In this document: piece after piece, positions 7,524 through 17,049 of the stretch
How the letters are laid out: each line of letters opens with the position of its first letter
Position numbering within the stretch: the stretch's first letter is position 1
Assembly (NCBI RefSeq): GCF_002835995.1
Contig: NZ_PJBZ01000069.1
Location: 1 to 64,000 of the forward strand
Reading direction: 5' to 3'
Source of the DNA: Psychromonas sp. Urea-02u-13
Lineage (GTDB): Bacteria > Pseudomonadota > Gammaproteobacteria > Enterobacterales > Psychromonadaceae
DNA length: 64,000 nucleotides
Notes under the pieces: generated by a model
Database searches by the model: none
Told to the model about the DNA's origin: nothing
Seen by the model: only the letters and a program-made list of their open reading frames with translations
Translations under genes and position numbers: made by a program

Positions 7524-8372
7524 ATGCAAAAAAGAAATATGTGGCTAGCCATTTTTAGTGTGGTTTTATCTGTTTTTTATATCGGAAGCGCCGTTGCCGA
7601 GTATTACGTAGATCCTAATCCTTTATCCTCAAAAGAAGCACTCACCTCATCAAATTCAGCTAAGTCAGAGACTCGCATAACCGTCGCAACGGATGAATGG
7701 CCGCCTTTTAGAATAGCCACAAAATCTAAGACATTTGAAGGTTTTGATATTGATCTTTTACAGTCTATTTCTGAGATCACCGATTTAACTTTTGACGTGA
7801 AACGCTATCCTTGGGCACGTGCTTTAAAGCAATTAAAACAACATAAAGTTGATATGATGACAGGGCTTGCATATACCGACAAACGCGCCTCATACATCAA
7901 CTATATCCCTTTTCCCTACTTCGTCTGCAAGCCTGCTTTTTATATGCAAAGATCGCTTCATAAGGATATTCTCAGTTATAAAGATCTCTATCAATATAAA
8001 ATTGGTTATGTGCTCAACTCTGCTTATTTTGAACCTTTTAATTCAGACAGTAAGATTCGCCGAGATCCTGTTTCGACTGAAACACAATTATTGAAAATGG
8101 CACAAAAAGGGCGCTTGGATGTTTTTATTGGCACCGATTGCCAAGTCGATTATGAGATAACCAGACAAGGCTTATGGGGGAAACTGGTAAAAGCGACTTA
8201 TCAGCCTGAAAAAAGTGTCGAATTGTATTTAGGTGTGGCAAAGCAAAAAAATCCTACCCTTGCGATGAAATTAAGTCGTGCATTAACAGAGTTAGATAAG
8301 TCGGGTAAATTAGAGCAGATAAAAAACAAATACTTTGCCTCCTATGAAGTGCAACACGAAACAAATCCATAA
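7524..8372 (+). CDS. Periplasmic solute-binding protein, SBP_bac_3 family
   Basis: 282 residues from the ATG at 7524. A TTG at 7497 is in frame, but the 7524 start gives a proper signal peptide (MQKRNMWLAIFSVVLSVFYI, cleavage after SAVA). The mature part shows the family-3 fold: ITVATDEWPPFR, FEGFDIDLLQSISEITDLTF, VKRYPWARALKQLKQHKVDM and a C-terminal SGKLEQIKNKYF. These proteins bind amino acids or related small molecules. No permease or ATPase gene adjoins, so it may be an orphan binding protein or a sensor of the type found in many Shewanella/Vibrio genomes. Confidence 0.85.
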   Translation: MQKRNMWLAIFSVVLSVFYIGSAVAEYYVDPNPLSSKEALTSSNSAKSETRITVATDEWPPFRIATKSKTFEGFDIDLLQSISEITDLTFDVKRYPWARALKQLKQHKVDMMTGLAYTDKRASYINYIPFPYFVCKPAFYMQRSLHKDILSYKDLYQYKIGYVLNSAYFEPFNSDSKIRRDPVSTETQLLKMAQKGRLDVFIGTDCQVDYEITRQGLWGKLVKATYQPEKSVELYLGVAKQKNPTLAMKLSRALTELDKSGKLEQIKNKYFASYEVQHETNP

Positions 8373-8433
8373 ATCAGTAAAGCGTAAATAGATGAGCTAT
8401 TAGCTGTATTATTTACATTGCTAGCACATATTT

Positions 8434-8454
8434 AGCCCACTCATTATGTGGGCT
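8434..8454. terminator. Possible hairpin terminator between convergent genes
   Basis: AGCCCAC (8434-8440), loop TCATTAT, GTGGGCT (8448-8454) lies between the ends of the binding-protein gene and the convergent exporter. The T-run is weak on both strands. Confidence 0.5.
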
Positions 8455-8469
8455 ATGAATCATATCATT

Positions 8470-9354
8470 TTAACTTTTTATTTTAGCGCGATAGTAATAC
8501 TTGCTAATAAGTGGTGATAACAATGAAGTTAAAATCATCAATGCCATTAAGCTATATTGATAAGTATTAAACGTCTCATTCATTAGCATCAGCCCCATTA
8601 AAATACCTGCCACGGGATTGCTAATGCTACCAAATGAAAACTCCACGACTGTCATGCGACTTAATAACCAAACGTATAAGCTATAGGCTACCACGGTATT
8701 TAATAAAATAAGCCACAGTAATCCCAAGCCATTTAATAAACTAAAATTTGTTGCTGCTGCGACATAAGGGGCAGGTGAAATCAGTGCCTGCACACTAGCA
8801 AGCAGTGTTAATATCGTCCCTCCAATAATGAGCTGCCAACATAACACCGGCCACCAGTGTATTTTTCCACCTAATGCTTTAGTGACGCTACTGCCAATAA
8901 CAACACAACTAATTGCACTGACCATTGCGATTAAACCAATTGGATTCAATGTAATACTACTTGGGTCAAATAATAACCAAGCAAGTAATATTAGTAACGC
9001 ACCCGATAACATCTGATTGATGCTCGGGCGTTTTTTATAAAAAATCCAATAATAGAACATCGCAAAGGCTGGTAATGAGGTCATACCGACACCTGAAATT
9101 GCCGAAGGTAGTGTATGTGCCATGACAAATAAAAGGCTAAAGAACAAGGCGATATTAATTGCCCCTAAGCGTATTAATACAGACCAATGTTTTCTCTCTG
9201 GAAAATTGGGTTTAATAGCAAGCAATAATAACCCCGCAGGTAAGGCACGCAGTGCGCCTAATAGTAAAGGAGGCCATGCTTCAAGGCTATATTGTGTGAC
9301 GGCATAAGTCGTGCCCCATAAAAAGGCGACTAGCATGGCTAATAATATATTCAT
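8470..9354 (-). CDS. DMT superfamily (EamA) inner-membrane transporter
   Basis: 294 residues, almost wholly hydrophobic, with about ten transmembrane helices in two EamA repeats. The N-terminus MNILLAMLVAFLWGTTYAVT and a second-repeat WLLSRMTVVEFSFGSISNPV segment are typical of RhaT/YdcZ-like metabolite exporters. The substrate is unknown. It is one of three EamA-type genes in the window (also 15056 and 41033). The nitroreductase gene follows upstream on the same strand with 36 bp between, so the two may be cotranscribed. Confidence 0.88.
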   Translation of the reverse strand: MNILLAMLVAFLWGTTYAVTQYSLEAWPPLLLGALRALPAGLLLLAIKPNFPERKHWSVLIRLGAINIALFFSLLFVMAHTLPSAISGVGMTSLPAFAMFYYWIFYKKRPSINQMLSGALLILLAWLLFDPSSITLNPIGLIAMVSAISCVVIGSSVTKALGGKIHWWPVLCWQLIIGGTILTLLASVQALISPAPYVAAATNFSLLNGLGLLWLILLNTVVAYSLYVWLLSRMTVVEFSFGSISNPVAGILMGLMLMNETFNTYQYSLMALMILTSLLSPLISKYYYRAKIKS

Positions 9355-9390
9355 CTGTACTCCTGCTACCTTGTTTTAAAATATGAATGA

Positions 9391-9993
9391 TTAAAATGAA
9401 TTTTCAAATAATACTTCGTTTACGGGTAGTTGACCTGCTCGCGGATTGGCGGGTTTTAGTGCTTTACCAATAACAATCATCATGCAGATAACATGGTGCT
9501 CGGGTAGATTAATAATATTGGCAACCTGTTCATTATCAAACTCTATCATTGGGCAGGAATCATAACCTAATGCCTTTGCAGAAAGCATCAGTGTTTGCGC
9601 TGCCATGCCACAGGAGCGCATTGTTTCATCGCGCTGAGTTTGCTTTTTACCCGTATAAAAAGATTCAATCATAGGTAAAATCATCTCTTGTACACTACTC
9701 TCGGTATTTGCCCAATACCGTTCAGGTCTATCTGACCAAGCTTGGCTATCAGCACATAAAATTAACACTTCACTGGCGTCTTCAACCTGTTGTTGACCCC
9801 AAGCTGCTTGCTTTAGTCTTAATCGCTTGTGTTTGTCGCTGATACGTACAAAGCGCCAGTTTTGAATATTATAAGAGGTAGGGGATAACAATACAGAATC
9901 CATTAATTTCTCAAAGTCTTGGGCTGGCATTGTTGCTTTATTATCGTAATGTTTAACGGCGCGTCGTAGTTGAAGAGTAGTAAAAAAGTCCAT
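9391..9993 (-). CDS. Nitroreductase family flavoprotein
   Basis: 200 residues. FMN-binding nitroreductase motifs are visible: an N-terminal RRAVKHYD, LLSPTSYNIQNWRFVRIS and a C-terminal GYDSCPMIEFDNEQVANIIN with MIVIGKALKPANPR. This is the NfsB/YdjA-like size class, acting as an FMN dimer that reduces nitro compounds or quinones with NAD(P)H. The LysR regulator further upstream on the same strand may act on it (inference). The physiological substrate is unknown. Confidence 0.9.
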   Translation of the reverse strand: MDFFTTLQLRRAVKHYDNKATMPAQDFEKLMDSVLLSPTSYNIQNWRFVRISDKHKRLRLKQAAWGQQQVEDASEVLILCADSQAWSDRPERYWANTESSVQEMILPMIESFYTGKKQTQRDETMRSCGMAAQTLMLSAKALGYDSCPMIEFDNEQVANIINLPEHHVICMMIVIGKALKPANPRAGQLPVNEVLFENSF

Positions 9994-10166
9994 GATAATC
10001 CTTATCTATAAGTAGCTAGCTGTTTGTCGTTGCTTAGTTTAGCGATTGATTGATAGCTTAACGGATTATAATAAAGATGATAACCTCACTTTATAGCAAC
10101 CTATTGTTGAGCTTAAGGAAACAGTGGGTTGGGAATGAGGGACGCCGCTAGTTAGTAGCGGGTAGG

Positions 10167-11078
10167 TTAATCGTCCAAGTCCCAGTAGGGAAGCGTGCCA
10201 CCAAAATAATCGATAGAAAAATCTAAAAAAACACGCACTTTAGCGGGCATATATTGGCGTTCTAGAAACACCGCATAAAAGGTATTTTGTGCCATCTTGT
10301 ATTCAGGAAATAGCTGTACCAGTTTACCTGATTTGATATCCGGGCCAGCAACAAAAGTAGGCAGTCGTCCAATGCCAAGGCCTTGTAAAATAGCATCGTG
10401 TAAGGCCTCACTGTTATTCGCTTGATAGTTGCCCGTGATCTCTATTTCATGCTTTTTTTCGGCATCAATAAAGGTCCAATATTTAATATCATCAGAGTAG
10501 CTAAACAATAAGCAGTTATGATCTTTTAGTTGTTCCAATGTGCTGGGAGAACCACACTCTTTTAAATAAGCGGGGGATGCACATAATACGCTATTAAAAG
10601 GAGCGAGTTTACGCGCAAATAGTGCTGAATTAGCCAGTTTTCCGGTGCGAATCGCGATATCAAAACCGCCACCGACTAGATCAACTACTTTGTCATCCAT
10701 GACTAGGTCAATGCTAATTTTGGGGTAACGTTTTAAAAACTCAGGGATAAATGGCGCCACATGCAAGCGGCCAAAAGACATGGGGGAGCTAATGCGTAAT
10801 CGTCCTCGCGGTTCACCTTGTAATTGTGCCACAGCATCATGTGCATCTTTTGCTGCTTGATTAGCCTTCACAGCATAAGAAAAATAATGTTCTCCCGCTT
10901 CCGTTAAACTTAATTTTCGAGTGGTACGATGTAGTAGCTTTTCACCAAGTTCTTCTTCTAATTGCGTTACACGTTTACTTACTGCTGATTTAGTAATACC
11001 TAAAAAACGTGCTGCCGCTGAGAATCCACCTTGCTCGATCACCGCTACAAAAATAGGGATTGCGCCAAAACCTTGCAT
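10167..11078 (-). CDS. LysR family transcriptional regulator
   Basis: 303 residues. The N-terminal winged helix has GGFSAAARFLGITKSAVSKR followed by VTQLEEELGEKLLHRTTRKL, and a type 2 periplasmic-binding-protein-like effector domain follows from ~90 onward (GRLRISSPMSFGRLHVAPFI). It belongs to the CrgA/DmlR-like subgroup. Its neighbours on the same strand are a nitroreductase and a DMT exporter, which are candidate targets. The effector is unknown. Confidence 0.92.
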   Translation of the reverse strand: MQGFGAIPIFVAVIEQGGFSAAARFLGITKSAVSKRVTQLEEELGEKLLHRTTRKLSLTEAGEHYFSYAVKANQAAKDAHDAVAQLQGEPRGRLRISSPMSFGRLHVAPFIPEFLKRYPKISIDLVMDDKVVDLVGGGFDIAIRTGKLANSALFARKLAPFNSVLCASPAYLKECGSPSTLEQLKDHNCLLFSYSDDIKYWTFIDAEKKHEIEITGNYQANNSEALHDAILQGLGIGRLPTFVAGPDIKSGKLVQLFPEYKMAQNTFYAVFLERQYMPAKVRVFLDFSIDYFGGTLPYWDLDD

Positions 11079-11162
11079 ATTACCTGCTCCATAAGTGTAA
11101 TCTTGATTGTGATGAATGAGCTAGTCCCTGTCAAATGCTTAAAATAAATATCATTGACATTG

Positions 11163-11605
11163 TTGGACGCCTTGCTCGAAAAAGTGTACTCACCAATTTA
11201 CCATTACAATTCTTACCATTTTGTTTCAGCTCATACGCAAAACATTTTCTAACGCCAACAGTGAGTAAGCAAATATTTAGGAGAATGCTATGCGTATCGA
11301 TCACGTCATAAATACTTGGCTTTTAGAAGCCAAAAAACTGCATAAATCAACAAAATAAGATAGAGATAATCCAGCGAAAACACCTCTTACAAATGCTCGC
11401 TGCTGAAAATGGTTTTTCCTGCTGGAAAGAGCTTAGACGCGCTATTGAAGTTAAATCACAACATGATGAATTACTACTTCCCTGTAGCATTGAGCTTAAA
11501 AACGCCGGTTATCCAAGCTTATGGTTTGCAACGGTAGAAGAAGCACAAACCTATGCCCAGGAACATCGTGTAAAATTGCGTAGTAATCGAGCGTTACTAA
11601 CGTAA
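11163..11605 (+). pseudogene. Degenerate duplicate of the gene at 14476 with its promoter region
   Basis: From about 11163 the sequence repeats the region starting near 14346: the same ~125-bp leader (GTTGGACGCCTTGCTCGAAA versus GTTGGACGCCTTCCTCGCAA), the same ribosome-binding site, and an ATG at 11290 opening with MRID. Relative to 14476 the copy has a small deletion near codon 6, loses about 87 bp around 11355, contains a stop (AAATAAGATAG), and diverges after about 11570. A 70-codon remnant remains open from 11393 to 11605. This is a decayed paralogue, so no functional protein is expected. Confidence 0.85.
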
Positions 11606-11953
11606 ATATATTGTTCATCGTTAATGCACTTCATCACGATTTTAACCTGAGTCGTATTGAAAGTTACCTTGCAATTGTTTTTGATAGTGGTTGTTAATCT
11701 ATAATTGTATTAAGCAAATAAGAGCGTTGTGAAATGTGGATGATCACTTGATAGCAAGTGGTCATATTGTTAGATACACTAGAATATTATTGGATATTTT
11801 TAGCTCCATCATTAGGTTTTGTAAGACCCTATTCGAACTTATTGACCACCGTGAGAGGCCTATTTTTCTGAAGTGGACATCAATCATATTGACTATCTTT
11901 TCTATAAAGTGACAAACTAATCAAGTCAGTATTTCATGAACTCTATAAACTGA

Positions 11954-12610
11954 TCAATTATCAATCTGTTTTAATAGAGATTCATAATGCAGTTGTTTGA
12001 TGCAAATTTTTCCTTTGTATATTTCTAAAAGTTTTTGATCCACAAGATGTTTTACATTTCGATTGATGGTTTTCTCACTGACTCCCACTTCGTTCGCAAT
12101 AACTTGTCGTGTTTTTCGTATAATTAATTCGCTATTACTCCCTTTTTCACAATAACTATTCACTAAATAATTTTTCAATTTATCGAGACCATTGGTAAAT
12201 AAGTTATCTCCCAATCGATAGCATTCTTTGTACATTTTTTGGGCTAACTGCTGTGATGTAAAAAATAAGAATTCACTATCAAGCTTTAGCGCATTCAAAA
12301 AATCAGATGCTGTAAATTTAAGAAGCATGCAATCTGTTTGAGCAACAAGAGTCGTCGCATTAATTAACTCTCCTGACATGATTTCTAGATCACATAAAAA
12401 AGAACCAACAGGCATATCCGTTATCAAATAAATATTTCCGTTACTATGGGGATTTTGGACTGTTATATGTCCGCTTAATACAAAGTATGCGTGTGTTGTC
12501 ACTGCTCCTTTATAAAAAACAACAGAGTCCTTTTTTAAGTAAACAATTGGTCCTTTTTTTAATCGTTCTGGTAGGGTTTTAATCAAACTTTCAACTTCAA
12601 CATCCATCAT
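11954..12610 (-). CDS. Crp/Fnr family transcriptional regulator (YeiL-like)
   Basis: 218 residues. A cyclic-nucleotide-binding-like beta-barrel occupies ~20-120 (VVFYKGAVTTHAYFVLSGHI, VGSFLCDLEIMSGE) and a Crp-type winged helix ~150-205 (RQVIANEVGVSEKTINRNVK). The four-cysteine N-terminal Fe-S motif of FNR is absent, and the phosphate-binding residues of true CRP are not evident, so the ligand is unclear. The gene lies alone, in AT-rich DNA between the decayed and intact copies of the 14476 gene, suggesting part of an inserted segment (inference). Confidence 0.85.
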   Translation of the reverse strand: MMDVEVESLIKTLPERLKKGPIVYLKKDSVVFYKGAVTTHAYFVLSGHITVQNPHSNGNIYLITDMPVGSFLCDLEIMSGELINATTLVAQTDCMLLKFTASDFLNALKLDSEFLFFTSQQLAQKMYKECYRLGDNLFTNGLDKLKNYLVNSYCEKGSNSELIIRKTRQVIANEVGVSEKTINRNVKHLVDQKLLEIYKGKICIKQLHYESLLKQIDN

Positions 12611-13235
12611 CTCACCTAGTTATGTTTATGTTACATTGCCATTATTATAATTATCTAACCCTCACAAAAATAAAATGTTTCATTAAAGTCAGGAATTGAT
12701 GTACCCATTCAAAGGGGGGACTATATCGGACTAAAAAACGAAGTTTACTGTCTTTACTGAAATTCTAAAAAACATAATGAGCTTCAGGCATGGCTACCCT
12801 CCAATAGAGTTATTAATAAAAATATCAGTTAGTTACAATTTATTGTACTACTACCTATTAGTTTTTTAACTTAGTTTTCGACATTCAGTTATTGAATAAA
12901 TGTAACTGACTTGATCTGACTATATTGACTTAGCTCCAATGATTTAGGAAGTAAAAGCAAACTTAAAAAATCGTTGACTGATATTTGTAATCTGATTAAT
13001 TAGATTCAACTTGTGCTCACTTGTCCTTTTTTAAAAATCAATTTGTATTTATCCTCATTTAAAATGTTTGACTCATTTTTATAAAGCTTATCAATTTATG
13101 ATAGTGCTTCTCCATGATAGTGCTGGTAAATAATGAGTAGATTTTCACCTTCAACAAGAAGTTAAAATACAGTTTGTAACTTGTTAAGGGGGATATCAAT
13201 CCCTCCCCAAAAGCAGAATATATAAAAGGATAATA
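12611..13235. other. Gene-free AT-rich stretch
   Basis: I see no credible gene. A 66-codon reverse frame near 13059-13259 has no family features and overlaps the VOC start. The region presumably carries the promoters of the flanking genes. Confidence 0.5.
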
Positions 13236-13661
13236 ATGATGAAACAGTCGATATTTCATATTGCTTTAGTAGTAAAAGACTATGATGAAGCTATTGATTT
13301 CTACGTAAATAAGTTGAAGTTTGAGTTGCTAGAAGATACCGCTCAACCAGAACAGAATAAACGTTGGGTTGTTGTTGCGCCTCCTGGCTCAAAAGGAGTT
13401 ACGTTGCTATTAGCAAGGGCATCAAAACCAGAGCAGCATGACTTTATCGGTAACCAATCTGGAGGGCGAGTTTTTCTTTTCTTAAATACAGATGACTTTT
13501 GGCGTGATTATAATCGAATGATATCTGAAGACATTATATTTGTTAGACCACCCCAAGAACAAGATTATGGGACCGTCGCCGTTTTTGAGGACTTGTATGG
13601 TAACCTTTGGGACTTAGTTCAATTAAATGAAAACCACCCCATGGCAATCAGAATGGAATAA
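13236..13661 (+). CDS. VOC (glyoxalase-like) superfamily protein
   Basis: 141 residues in a single VOC domain: FHIALVVKDYDEAIDFYVNK at the start, a central GRVFLFLNTDDFWRDYNRMI and the C-terminal VFEDLYGNLWDLVQ. The start has tandem ATG codons preceded by AAAGGATAA. These small dimeric metalloproteins cover glyoxalases, lyases and resistance proteins, and the reaction is not predictable. It is a second VOC gene in the window, unlike the one at 5073 in sequence. It lies inside the segment bracketed by the 11163/14346 duplication. Confidence 0.87.
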   Translation: MMKQSIFHIALVVKDYDEAIDFYVNKLKFELLEDTAQPEQNKRWVVVAPPGSKGVTLLLARASKPEQHDFIGNQSGGRVFLFLNTDDFWRDYNRMISEDIIFVRPPQEQDYGTVAVFEDLYGNLWDLVQLNENHPMAIRME

Positions 13662-14475
13662 TCGTTAGTCGTAAAGAATCTTCGACTTTTAATTATATTA
13701 GTCTCGGCTTGACCTGAAGTTTCATCTTGTAAAACTGAGAGCTACTTCGTTTGATTAAGGTGCCTATATCTTAAATAAAACGAGTTAACTCTCAATGTTC
13801 GATATTAGAAATGCAAGCCTATAAAAAATTGATGTTTTTCAATTGTTACTGGCAACCAGCCTTGAATATGGTTACCACCGCTCTATTGATAATGTAGTAT
13901 AAGTGCCCGCTTGGGATGCGCTAAGCTCTTTAATCGGCAATCACAAAAAAGCCAGAGACGACGAAGCGCCAAGATATTAAAACGTAAATAAATGCTATTT
14001 TGTTCAATACCTGCAAAGAAATTGAAAATACCATATCGAATAACAAACACGGCCTCGATTAAGTTTAATTTATACGTCGTCCGGTGTGATTTTTACGTTT
14101 AAATACAATCTAATAAGGTCACTCGTTTACTAGTTAGTAGATTTAGTGATATTTCAGCCACGTGTGGCTACAGACAAACTGACTTATTCGACCACTGAAA
14201 TTAAAATTGGGTTGGTTGCAAAAATTTTATATTATTTCACCTTCAATAAAATACGATCTTCGTTGAGATAAACGAGAGGCCAGCCAAATAGTTGAATTTT
14301 ATTGTTACCTAACAGTCAGAAAACTGAGTACACTTGTTTTAGGCGTGTTGGACGCCTTCCTCGCAAAAGTGTATTCACCAATTTTCCATTACAATTATTA
14401 TCATTTTGTTTCAGCTCATACGCCAAAACATTTTCTAACGCCAACAGCGAGTAGGCAAATATTTAGGAGAATGCT
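13662..14475. other. Gene-free stretch with possible coding relics; left part of duplicated leader
   Basis: There is no intact gene. A stretch at about 13845-13975 reads in one frame as LLATSLEYGYHRSIDNVV, stop, VPAWDALSSLIGNHKKARDD, which could be a decayed gene I cannot identify. From about 14346 onward the sequence is the leader region shared with 11163-11289. Confidence 0.4.
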
Positions 14476-14940
14476 ATGCGTATCGATCACGATAACGTCA
14501 TTAATACTTGGCTTTTAGAAGCCAAAAAACTGCATAAATCAACAAAATCAGAGTCACTCACTTGTGTTTTACCTGTCTTACGCCGCTTGCTTAGTAGCAA
14601 CGTTTTAGTGGATATTTCGCTACCCGAATTAAAAAATAACACAGAGATAATCCAGCGAAAACACCTCTTGAAAATGCTTGCTGCTGAAAATGGTTTTTCC
14701 TGTTGGAAAGAGCTTAGACGCGCCATTGAAGTTAAATCACAACATGATGAGTTATTACTCCCCTATAGCATTGAGCTTAAAAACGCCGGTTATCCAACCT
14801 TATGGTTTGCAACGGTAGAAGAAGCAAAAACCTATGCCCAGGAACATCGCGGGAAAGTGGTTATTGTCGGTGAGCAAGCTGCTTGGTTACCTGAAATGAG
14901 TGAACACCAAGTGCTTTATTCATTGGTTATTGATGGCTAA
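14476..14940 (+). CDS. Hypothetical protein with intact copy of the duplicated gene
   Basis: 154 residues, start ATG behind TTTAGGAGAATGCT (good ribosome-binding site). I do not recognise a named family. Its middle (HLLKMLAAENGFSCWKELRR) resembles a short helical motif often found in ankyrin-type and other regulatory proteins. There is no signal peptide or membrane segment, so it should be cytoplasmic. A decayed second copy including the promoter lies at 11163-11605. A strong bidirectional terminator follows. Confidence 0.7.
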   Translation: MRIDHDNVINTWLLEAKKLHKSTKSESLTCVLPVLRRLLSSNVLVDISLPELKNNTEIIQRKHLLKMLAAENGFSCWKELRRAIEVKSQHDELLLPYSIELKNAGYPTLWFATVEEAKTYAQEHRGKVVIVGEQAAWLPEMSEHQVLYSLVIDG

Positions 14941-14977
14941 ATATCACTGACCATAAAGCTAAAGGCTATAAAGCTAA

Positions 14978-15011
14978 AAACCCAAACGTTTAATATTTAA
15001 CGTTTGGGTTT
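14978..15011. terminator. Bidirectional rho-independent terminator
   Basis: AAACCCAAACGTT (14978-14990), a short AT loop, and AACGTTTGGGTTT (14999-15011). It has A- and T-rich flanks and is placed between convergent genes. Confidence 0.85.
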
Positions 15012-15055
15012 ATCTTGCTGATCTTCTTTAATTAACGACTTATTCGCTCGTTTAG

Positions 15056-15955
15056 CTATTTCCTTTTACTGCCAAATATATTGACCAGCGCGCCTAAAAT
15101 AATCAATGCACCACCGGATAACGTCCAGATAGAAGGCACTTCACTAAAAATAACAAAACCTAAGATGATTGAGAACACCACCTGACTATAAGAAAATGCG
15201 GTCACTTTGGTGGCTGCTTCACTTTGCATGGCTTTGGTTAATCCTACCTGACCAATTTGAGTGAAAATCCCCACGAATATTAATAAGACTAATGCTTCAG
15301 TATTTGGCATCACAAAGTCATCACCTAATAAAATGAGTGATAACGGCAAAGCAATAAGCGGGAAATAAAAGATGATCACTGAGCTATCTTCACTTTTACT
15401 AAGTCGTTTTACGATCACATAAGCGATTGCACTGCCTAATGCGCCTAATAAAGCGAGCATAACCCCGAACCAAGGCAACGCCTCGGCGCTGCTAGATTCA
15501 CCTATCGAAAATAACGATAAATTAGGCATGACCATGACCAATAAGCCTAATAAACTAAGCATGATACATATCAAAGTAGAGCGTTGTATTTTCTCTTTTA
15601 AGAAGAAAAATGCCAATATTGCTGTAAACACAGGGTAGGTATATTGCAGTAACGTCGCTTCGGCTAACGGCAACGTAGTCACCGCGTAATACACACAAAT
15701 CAACGCTAATGTGCCAGTGACACCACGTGCCGTTAATAGCTTTTTATTGTTTCCCCATGCGGATATTTTTTTACGCTTGATATCAAGATAACTGATCAAC
15801 AAAGAGATAATGCCGCGGGCCGCTACAATTTCAAATACAGGAATATTATGTGTGCTGACCAACTTTACACAGGCGGTCATGAGTGAGAAGGCCAAAGCAG
15901 AGAGCAGCATAAAACGCATGCTTGGCGGGAAGTAGGACAATAGAGTATTAGGCAT
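15056..15955 (-). CDS. DMT superfamily (EamA) transporter
   Basis: About 299 residues from the ATG at 15955 (MPNTLLSYFPPSMRFMLLSA). An upstream ATG at 16009 in the same frame adds 18 residues without a better ribosome-binding site. Two EamA repeats with about ten helices are visible, including FEIVAARGIISLLISYLDIK and PLAEATLLQYTYPVFTAILA, the pattern of RarD/SAM-transporter-like exporters. The protein ends in a basic tail (FGSKRK). Substrate unknown. Confidence 0.88.
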   Translation of the reverse strand: MPNTLLSYFPPSMRFMLLSALAFSLMTACVKLVSTHNIPVFEIVAARGIISLLISYLDIKRKKISAWGNNKKLLTARGVTGTLALICVYYAVTTLPLAEATLLQYTYPVFTAILAFFFLKEKIQRSTLICIMLSLLGLLVMVMPNLSLFSIGESSSAEALPWFGVMLALLGALGSAIAYVIVKRLSKSEDSSVIIFYFPLIALPLSLILLGDDFVMPNTEALVLLIFVGIFTQIGQVGLTKAMQSEAATKVTAFSYSQVVFSIILGFVIFSEVPSIWTLSGGALIILGALVNIFGSKRK

Positions 15956-16239
15956 AGGGCTGACTTTATGGAATGAACAAACCGTGAGTTTATAGCAACT
16001 CAGGGACATCAGTTATTTATTTATCAGAGTAATTTCACAAAGCTAAAATAGCTTAATATTCGCACTGACTGTTTTTACGCAAAGCCGTATTAAGGGCTGA
16101 TAATTGTTTTCTCATAAAGCAGATCAAGTAAGGTGACTTAACTGATTGTTTGTGATGTTTTATTATTGTAATGTGCTGTGTACTTTTAATTTAAGCTTCA
16201 ACGGGATCTTTTAAAACCTTGCTTTCTTAAGGATAAATA

Positions 16240-16833
16240 TTGAAATTTAAATATGCATTAATCATTGCGCTTGTTATCGCTGTGCCTCTATCTGTCGCTT
16301 ATTATCTCATACCAAAGTCACCTGTTACGTTTGAAGAGATGAAACCAAGGCTGATCGAGTTACCTGAGTTTACTGTGACGGGTTTTGAAATATATGGCAA
16401 TTTAGCAAAAGGGGATTACCCGACGGCATGGCGAAATATAAGTGATGGAAAACATCTGATTGACGCAAACTGTCAGGATGGTTTTACTTATGGCATTGAA
16501 TCTTACCAAAAAGAGGTTAAGACCAAATGGTACTACCTTGCGGGTTGTGAAATGTTGTCTGACTCTAACCTCGCTGAAAAAAGAGGCATTGAGCTAACAA
16601 GCAAAGTGATACCTAAAAACCGCTATGTGGTATTTACTTATAATGGTGAGATTACGCTTCCAAAAATAGGGGGCTTGTATGGTTATATTTTCAATGAATG
16701 GCTACCTAACAATGGTTATCAACCTGCCGGTTTTTATAATTTTGAGCGTTACGATAAACGCTTTTTAGGCGCTAAAAACTCAGGTTCTGAATTTGAGTTA
16801 TTTGTGCCTATTATTAAAATTCCCACTCAATAG
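16240..16833 (+). CDS. Membrane-anchored GyrI-like domain protein
   Basis: 197 residues from a TTG start at 16240 preceded by AAGGATAAATA. The N-terminus KYALIIALVIAVPLSVAYYL is one membrane anchor. The rest looks like a GyrI-like small-molecule-binding domain (AraC effector-binding/SOUL-type fold) with PEFTVTGFEIYGNL and FTYNGEITLPKIGGLYGYIF, then WLPNNGYQPAGFYNFERYD. Such domains bind small or cationic amphipathic molecules. Here the domain is tethered to the outer face of the membrane and not fused to a DNA-binding domain. Role unknown. Confidence 0.75.
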   Translation: MKFKYALIIALVIAVPLSVAYYLIPKSPVTFEEMKPRLIELPEFTVTGFEIYGNLAKGDYPTAWRNISDGKHLIDANCQDGFTYGIESYQKEVKTKWYYLAGCEMLSDSNLAEKRGIELTSKVIPKNRYVVFTYNGEITLPKIGGLYGYIFNEWLPNNGYQPAGFYNFERYDKRFLGAKNSGSEFELFVPIIKIPTQ

Positions 16834-17049
16834 TTTCAGGCTACTATCGACGTATTTATGGACCTTCATATTACGTCGAGTTTCTTTTGGCCATGTTGTT
16901 GCTGGTTATATTGAGACTCTTTGGTCAAGCTTATCCCATCGGCAATTAGGCTTATTTAACAAAGGTTTCGCCGTTTGAGCTGATAATTGGCAGGGGCGTG
17001 ACTAACTGACTACAAGCTGAAATATAAAAATGAAACATAAACACAGCCT

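Noticed and set aside
13059-13259. 66-codon reverse frame upstream of the VOC gene
   Set aside because: No ribosome-binding site or protein features, and overlap with the VOC start.
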